Of a DNA stretch of 64,000 bases, positions 59,381 to 64,000 are shown piece by piece (the first letter of the stretch is position 1; each line of letters opens with the position of its first letter). Both the position numbers and the translations under genes were made by a program. The notes under the pieces were generated by a model that worked only from the letters and a program-made list of their open reading frames with translations, was not told the origin of the DNA and did no database searches. Source of the stretch: G942493375 sp942493375 (GTDB taxonomy: Bacteria; Armatimonadota; UBA5829). The stretch lies in assembly GCA_942493375.1 (NCBI GenBank), contig OW818698.1, positions 4,340,001 to 4,404,000 on the forward strand, given 5' to 3'.

Positions 59381-60229
59381 TTACTTGAACTTGCCTACTC
59401 TTCCGCAGATGTCTGCCTGGAAGCGCTGTATGTATCCGAGAATATAGGCTTCGGGATCCAGGTTGTCATCTTCAATCAGTGGGGTTAAATCCATGCCGAA
59501 GTTGATTCCGGTTGAAGCATCGGTGCCGTGGGATGCATGGTATGTGGCGTTTGCTCTTCTGCGGCCAACTGAAGCCAGGTCGTAGCGCTTGCCACCGCAT
59601 ATCTGGGAATCGAACACACCCAGCAAGGCCATTGATACGTTTTCGTGAGCTGCGACATCGAAGACTACTTTATCGTCGTCATTAACCCAGTCCAGACCTC
59701 TCCATACTTCACAGCCATATACTTTACTGGGTCTGTCTGCTTTATCGAGAGTTCGGATAGCTGCGATAGTCCGCAGAGCCACAGACACATGGGTGTCGTG
59801 CTTATCGGCAAGGTTGTGGGTGTAGATGAACTCAGGTTTTGCAGTTTTGATAAGTTTGGCCAGCTCTGCAACAAGCTCGGGATTTTTGGCGTCTTTGACT
59901 TCGCTGCTGGTATATTCAAGTAGCGCCTGAGCTGAATACTCCCCAACAAATGCTGCCTTTTTCTGCTCCAGCCTGCGGACTTCCTTCATCATGTCGTCAG
60001 TGTAGCTGGCATAGAGATCGTCTCTCGGGCTTCCAGCGCCGTCGGTGACAACAACACCGGTAAACCACTTATCCTTCAGACCAAAGCATTCCAGAGCGCC
60101 GTGGGCTGCCATTATCTCTATGTCGTCCTGGTGGGCAGAGATAGCCATGTGTGTAGTTCTTGTTATGGCATCTGCTACCGGAACTGAATCGGGAACAAAA
60201 ATCTGTGCTTCATTTTTTGTCAGTTTCAT
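59381..60229 (-). CDS. PIG-L/LmbE family N-deacetylase
   Basis: 282 aa; the start is ATG 60229, six bases after GAGGA. PIG-L enzymes are zinc deacetylases of N-acetylglucosaminyl compounds. The motif usually read AHPDDxE is AHQDDIEIMA here (Pro changed to Gln), and the metal-binding THNLADKHDTHV segment is present, as is GVVVTDGAGSPRDD. The extra loop with TYHASHGTDASTGINFGMDL may bind the sugar. The ROK kinase gene ends 33 nt upstream on the same strand, suggesting an operon for using an N-acetylated amino sugar or its conjugate. Bacillithiol or mycothiol roles are not supported by other genes here. Confidence 0.85.
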   Translation of the reverse strand: MKLTKNEAQIFVPDSVPVADAITRTTHMAISAHQDDIEIMAAHGALECFGLKDKWFTGVVVTDGAGSPRDDLYASYTDDMMKEVRRLEQKKAAFVGEYSAQALLEYTSSEVKDAKNPELVAELAKLIKTAKPEFIYTHNLADKHDTHVSVALRTIAAIRTLDKADRPSKVYGCEVWRGLDWVNDDDKVVFDVAAHENVSMALLGVFDSQICGGKRYDLASVGRRRANATYHASHGTDASTGINFGMDLTPLIEDDNLDPEAYILGYIQRFQADICGRVGKFK

Positions 60230-60262
60230 AATATTTCCTCGCAAAAAACTGTGTTGTAGGTT

Positions 60263-61666
60263 TTATTTAGTAATCCTGGGAAGGCTGGCTGCGGCTACTG
60301 CCTGGCCTACTCTTCTGGTCTTTTCATCAGGAAGATGCATTGAGATTGTCTCGAACTTCTCCGGGAACTCTGTGGCTAAAACCTCGCGGGCCTTGTCCAG
60401 TATCATGTTGCCGCCGCGTCCTGAGGTTACTCTGCCGAGGATCAGCGCATGCTTGATATCGTAGAAATCGGAGTAGTGGGCAATACCGTATCCCATGTAT
60501 ATCCCGATAGTATCCCAGATGTTGAGCGCTCTCTGGTCGTCGCTTTCAAGGAAGTCCTGGACACCCTTAAGCTTGGCAGCAAGAGTTGATGATTCATCCA
60601 GTGGTATTCCAGCTTCAGGAGCGAGGCGGAAGACAGCCTGCTGGGAGAAATAGAGAGCTCCACAGCCCTTGTCACCGGACCATTCGTCCACAGGACCATC
60701 GGCATATGCGTCAACAGGACAGAAAGCCAGTTCGTTCAGCCAGGAAGTTATCTCTCCGCTGGTATTTACATATCCACCGGCTTCACTGGATCCAAGAGCT
60801 ATACCCAGAACACCATTGTCTTCCAATGACATGGCACCGGCTAATGCTGTTACTTCACCATCGTTCACGACCTCAAAAGGAATACCGCCCCATTCTTCTT
60901 TTAGTCTGATGAACATGGTTGCGATGGTGTTTTCGAAGATATCTTTAGGAACGCCGCGGAATAGTGATGCCACGCGCGGTCTGTTGTCGATATAAACTCC
61001 GGCGCTGCTTCCACCGATGGCATCTACTCTAGGCATGTGAGATGCTGCAGTTTTCAGGGCAGCGTTGATTTCGTTGTAGTGATAGTTGGGGTCTGTTGCA
61101 TTTCTAGGATCCCAGACTACCTCTTCTGTGTAAACGTCCTTGCCGTCGATGACAGCGGATACTTTGCGGTCACTGGCTCCAAGGTCAAACCCTATCCTGC
61201 AGCCGTCCAGATTGCCCCCCAGAGGCCTTGTAGACTCTTTCTCAGCTGGTATCTGGTCTTCGGTCACATGGACTACAGTAAAGTGGTTTTCGTAGACGCT
61301 TCCCATGAAATCTGCATCAAATGCACGGGCTCCTTCAGCGGAGTAGGTGTGCTTGAGATACTCATAGACTGATGTAGGTCCGCAGACCCAGACTTTCCAG
61401 CCGCCCTTTTGCCAGAGCAGCATTTTAATCAGTCTGTCTGCAAATGCCAGGTTGAAGTTGCTGTTGGGATGGGATTCGTTCAGGCATACAGTCCTGCAGA
61501 TGGAAATCATCCCGTTATCTCGTTCCAGTCCAATTATAAGAGGCACTCCGGCGCCTGATTCTTCTATTAACTTGAAGAAAGCACGGTTTGCCAGAGCAAT
61601 CGGTGCGAACTCCTTGTAAAGAGGAGGGACAATGGCCGGTTTTGCCAATTCATGTATGTATTTCAA
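60263..61666 (-). CDS. ROK/BadF-type sugar kinase with N-terminal extension
   Basis: 467 aa. I choose TTG 61666 as the start because GGAGG lies six bases upstream; an ATG further back (61741) has a poor site and is followed by low-quality sequence. Residues 1-165 are an unrecognised domain (LYKEFAPIALANRAF, IIGLERDNGMISICR). The kinase part follows: IGFDLGASDRKVSAVIDGK (phosphate 1), AIGGSSAGVYI, FEVVNDGEVTALAGAM and GIALGSSEAGGYVN. It probably phosphorylates a hexose or amino sugar. It is coupled to the PIG-L deacetylase (33-nt gap) and divergent from an aldose 1-epimerase, which supports sugar metabolism. Confidence 0.78.
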   Translation of the reverse strand: MKYIHELAKPAIVPPLYKEFAPIALANRAFFKLIEESGAGVPLIIGLERDNGMISICRTVCLNESHPNSNFNLAFADRLIKMLLWQKGGWKVWVCGPTSVYEYLKHTYSAEGARAFDADFMGSVYENHFTVVHVTEDQIPAEKESTRPLGGNLDGCRIGFDLGASDRKVSAVIDGKDVYTEEVVWDPRNATDPNYHYNEINAALKTAASHMPRVDAIGGSSAGVYIDNRPRVASLFRGVPKDIFENTIATMFIRLKEEWGGIPFEVVNDGEVTALAGAMSLEDNGVLGIALGSSEAGGYVNTSGEITSWLNELAFCPVDAYADGPVDEWSGDKGCGALYFSQQAVFRLAPEAGIPLDESSTLAAKLKGVQDFLESDDQRALNIWDTIGIYMGYGIAHYSDFYDIKHALILGRVTSGRGGNMILDKAREVLATEFPEKFETISMHLPDEKTRRVGQAVAAASLPRITK

Positions 61667-61797
61667 AATGGTCCTCCAAATGTCTTTTGGGTAGATGGGA
61701 TGTGCCCGGCGACCAACCGGGAAAAGCCCTTTTTCTACCATGCCATGGTAGCCTCGACAATTTGGCTTGTCAAGAATATGCGGAGTGGGAAGGATTA

Positions 61798-61828
61798 TCA
61801 ACCACGGAATATACGGAATACACGGAAG
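61798..61828. repeat. ACACGGAAT-type periodic repeat
   Basis: AACCACGGAATATACGGAAT followed by ACACGGAAGGG, in the divergent spacer between the ROK kinase and epimerase genes. Confidence 0.7.
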
Positions 61829-61860
61829 GGAATTCGGATATACGTTGTGCAAAATCATGA

Positions 61861-61890
61861 GCAGGCTGGAAGCCTGCATCACAATTTGGT
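61861..61890. repeat. GCAGGCTGGAAGCCTGC repeat, copy 1
   Basis: A short palindrome followed by ATCACAATTTGGT. The same 30-bp sequence recurs at 62872-62901, so the epimerase gene is flanked by direct copies. Confidence 0.75.
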
Positions 61891-61939
61891 AAACTGTATT
61901 TTTACAACTATGTTTTTGGTGGTGGATGGGGAGTTAATA

Positions 61940-62857
61940 ATGAACAGTTTTAAGCTTGGGTGTGGAGATAAGGTTGATATAGCGGCTGATTTTGGGTGTA
62001 ATTTGTTTTCATGGGTTGTGGATGGAAAGGAAGTGTTGTTTTCTCCTGAGAGATTTGGTGAGACAATTGATCAGTTTTACCACGGTGGAAACCCGATACT
62101 TTTCCCATCTGTTGGCAGAACTTGGGACTGTTCTGGGCCAGAGCCTCTTCAGGACATTTACCAGGTGTATGGACTGAAGACCAAGCACAGCATGCCTATC
62201 CACGGGATACTCACCCTGACTGAATGGAACCAGATTGAGTGTGATGAAACCCCTGAGTCTGTTCGAGTGGTGTATAAATTGACTATTCCGGAGATTGTTA
62301 AGGAGCTGAGCTTCCCATTTGATCTTGAAATGCTCCAGACATATGAGATTGAACCCGGTGCGATCAAGATGACTACCAATATTACCAACCAAGGGGATAA
62401 ACCAGCTCCATTTGCATTTGGGTATCATCCTTATTTCGCGTTACCTGATGCTAATAGGCAGGATGTAACTTTATCTCTGCCAAGCAGCACGCGTCTCTCA
62501 CTTGAACCGAAACTCCTAGTGCCAACAGGAGAGACCGAGCAGACACCAGCGGAGTTTCAGCTTGAGCCTGGACTAGATTATGACTGCGTGTATAGTAATC
62601 TGACCGGGACGCGAGCGACTCTTAGTATCGGGCAACTTAGGAGGCAGGTCCATATCGATTTTGAAGAAGATATCGAGAACCTGGTGATATATGCTGGATC
62701 CGGAACCTCTGCTGTGTGTGTGGAACCCTGGACCAAAGGATTTGCTGGCTATTCTAAGCTTTCCAAAGAAGGTTGGGAAGAGTCTGGTGTGTTTAATGTG
62801 CTTCAACCCAGCGAAGAACGTGTTTTGAGAGTTCAGTATAGTGTGGAAGATAGCTGA
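61940..62857 (+). CDS. Aldose 1-epimerase family protein
   Basis: 305 aa; GGGGAG six bases before ATG 61940 fixes the start, and the open frame further upstream is repeat DNA. It interconverts alpha and beta anomers of sugars. Features: GGNPILFPSVGRTWD, SMPIHGILTLTEW (catalytic His region), FAFGYHPYFALPD (second His) and the late acidic segment VCVEPWTKGFAG carrying the catalytic Glu. It is closer to the YihR/YeaD-type branch than to classical GalM. It is cytoplasmic and monocistronic, divergent from the ROK kinase; a strong terminator follows. Confidence 0.87.
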   Translation: MNSFKLGCGDKVDIAADFGCNLFSWVVDGKEVLFSPERFGETIDQFYHGGNPILFPSVGRTWDCSGPEPLQDIYQVYGLKTKHSMPIHGILTLTEWNQIECDETPESVRVVYKLTIPEIVKELSFPFDLEMLQTYEIEPGAIKMTTNITNQGDKPAPFAFGYHPYFALPDANRQDVTLSLPSSTRLSLEPKLLVPTGETEQTPAEFQLEPGLDYDCVYSNLTGTRATLSIGQLRRQVHIDFEEDIENLVIYAGSGTSAVCVEPWTKGFAGYSKLSKEGWEESGVFNVLQPSEERVLRVQYSVEDS

Positions 62858-62871
62858 ATGGTTGTGGGAAT

Positions 62872-62901
62872 GCAGGCTGGAAGCCTGCACCACAATTTGG
62901 T
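62872..62901. repeat. GCAGGCTGGAAGCCTGC repeat, copy 2
   Basis: GCAGGCTGGAAGCCTGC followed by ACCACAATTTGGT; matches 61861-61890 at all but one or two positions. Confidence 0.75.
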
Positions 62902-62919
62902 GGTTCTAAATTAATCTCT

Positions 62920-62948
62920 TTCGGGTGTAATTGTAGATTACACCCGAA
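62920..62948. terminator. Bidirectional terminator of GTGTAAT type
   Basis: TTCGGGTGTAAT pairs perfectly with ATTACACCCGAA across 5 nt, between the convergent epimerase and GGDEF-EAL genes. The core resembles the small GTGTAAATG palindrome found elsewhere in the window. Confidence 0.75.
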
Positions 62949-63012
62949 CAGGATAATTTGACGGGTTTCGTGCGACCGCAGAGGGATCGCCCCTACTATC
63001 GTTATTGGATAG

Positions 63013-64000
63013 CTATGCCACGTTGCGGTTTTGTTTGTCTTCGGCGGATTGTTGCAGTATGATTTTGAACTTGTCTGCTGTGACAGGTTTGCCGGTTAGA
63101 TAGCCTTGGATTTCATCACAATCAATCGCTTTCATGTAGTCATACTGCTCAGTCGTTTCTACGCCCTCTGCTACTACGGTCATGCCTAGGTTGTGTGCCA
63201 TTGCCATTATTGCACAGCAGATGGACGCATCTTCCGGATTTATGTGTACGTCTTTGATGAATGAGCGATCTATTTTAACTGCATCTATCGGGAACCGTTT
63301 TAAATAACTCAGGGATGAGTAACCAGTCCCGAAATCGTCTATTGATATTCTCAAGCCCATTTCCTTCAACTTTTCAAGTGCCTCAATGGCTTCTTCAGGA
63401 TGATCCATCAGAGCACCCTCTGTTATTTCGACTTCAAGGAATGATATTGGCATATCCGGATTGTCCATTATGCTTTGGAATGCTGCCAGCAATATATCGG
63501 TCTGCTGGAATTGTCTTGGTGAGACATTGACAGATACGCAGACAGGAGGCAGTCCGGCCTTTTGCCATTCATAGTTTTGTCTTGCAGCTTCATTTATCAC
63601 CCACTGTCCTATCTGGACAATCAGTCCAGTCTCTTCAGCCATCGGTATAAAATCTGCTGGTGGAACTAAACCTGCTTCGGGATGATTCCAACGCAATAGA
63701 GCTTCTGCACCAATTAGTTCACCGGAACGAGTATTGATTCTGGGTTGGTAGTGCAGGACAAATTCTTGCCGGTCAAGCGCACCTCTCAAGCCATATTCGA
63801 GTTTTAGACGTTCCATTGCCCTTGTGTTCATAGTCTCAGAATATAGCAGGGAGGTGTTTCGCCCCTGTTCTTTAGCCCTATACATTGCGGTATCTGCATT
63901 CATAATCAAGGTGCGTGAGTCCGTACCGCTCTCAGGATACATACTTATACCTATACTGGCAGAGATGATGACCTCGTGATTATCCAGGACAAAAGCACGC
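63013..64000 (-). CDS. GGDEF-EAL cyclic-di-GMP protein, 5' part outside window
   Basis: The frame stays open to the right window edge, so only the C-terminal about 328 residues are seen. The end of a GGDEF domain (HEVIISASIGISMYPESG, then NADTAMYRAKEQGRNTS) is followed by a full EAL domain: FVLHYQPRINTRSGELIGAE, EALLRWNHPE, VSVNVSPRQFQQTD, SIDDFGTGYSSLSYLKRFP and VVAEGVETTEQ. The EAL residues needed for metal binding and catalysis look intact (E in EALLRW, DD in IDDFGTG, E in VAEGVET), so cyclic-di-GMP phosphodiesterase activity is likely. Whether the GGDEF part is active cannot be seen. Confidence 0.93.
   Translation of the reverse strand, partial: RAFVLDNHEVIISASIGISMYPESGTDSRTLIMNADTAMYRAKEQGRNTSLLYSETMNTRAMERLKLEYGLRGALDRQEFVLHYQPRINTRSGELIGAEALLRWNHPEAGLVPPADFIPMAEETGLIVQIGQWVINEAARQNYEWQKAGLPPVCVSVNVSPRQFQQTDILLAAFQSIMDNPDMPISFLEVEITEGALMDHPEEAIEALEKLKEMGLRISIDDFGTGYSSLSYLKRFPIDAVKIDRSFIKDVHINPEDASICCAIMAMAHNLGMTVVAEGVETTEQYDYMKAIDCDEIQGYLTGKPVTADKFKIILQQSAEDKQNRNVA

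Overview
The window most likely comes from a member of the Armatimonadota (formerly Armatimonadetes) or a close relative. The best clue is the type IV prepilin-like protein at 22259-22972. It has the RKGFTLIELLVVIAI cleavage region, an AAILFPVFAKAREKARQ segment and a C-terminal H-x9-DG motif, a combination I associate with that phylum. The phylum call is inference. The rest fits a free-living heterotrophic diderm: lipoproteins, beta-barrel and secreted proteins, many carbohydrate-active proteins, and large PAS histidine kinases. No rRNA, tRNA or CRISPR array was recognised.

Left part (1-17 kb). This is a carbohydrate-uptake and degradation region. It holds a two-domain SGNH/sialate-esterase-like enzyme and an RbsA-type ATPase with two RbsC-type permeases in a tightly overlapping operon. 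Further on are a HAD phosphatase, a URO-D family protein, a sialidase-like beta-propeller, a large secreted protein of unknown activity, and an LsrB/RhaS-like lipoprotein that is the likely binding protein of the transporter. An AT-richer three-gene cassette (6829-9347) lies between the permeases and the rest: a DUF4365 nuclease-like protein, a 378-aa conserved unknown, and a TIR protein with a C-terminal winged-helix-like segment. I rate it the best candidate for an undescribed (anti-phage-like) system.

Middle (17-34 kb). A HigB/HigA-type toxin-antitoxin pair is followed by a secreted clan GH-A glycosidase, a cysteine-less thioredoxin-fold protein, a prepilin, a SIMPL lipoprotein, and a very large alpha-2-macroglobulin with a CxEQ thioester motif. 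Then come a CocE-type hydrolase and a Fur-family regulator with matching 17-bp palindromes before its start codon and after its stop codon. Downstream of the second palindrome lie a beta-barrel protein and a mono-haem, calcium-loop protein. Pyruvate kinase is convergent.

Right part (34-64 kb). A hybrid histidine kinase with a degenerate receiver precedes a corrinoid protein and its probable URO-D-type methyltransferase. After these are a GHMP sugar kinase, STAS and RsbW-like partner-switching proteins, an FGGY kinase translationally coupled to an RseB-like protein, a SAM methyltransferase, a propeller glycosidase-like protein, and a PadR/HAAS membrane pair. Next are two tandem paralogous PAS kinases, 6-phosphogluconate dehydrogenase, a LarA homologue, DsbD with a HEAT/TPR protein, a PIG-L deacetylase with a ROK kinase, aldose 1-epimerase, and a GGDEF-EAL protein cut by the window edge.

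The intergenic DNA is unusually rich in small repeats. There is an 80-bp nested-palindrome family, a 23-25-bp palindrome inserted into other repeats, long near-perfect palindromes of 100-125 bp, and several families of imperfect tandem repeats of about 10 bp, some of which supply the last codons and stop of real genes.
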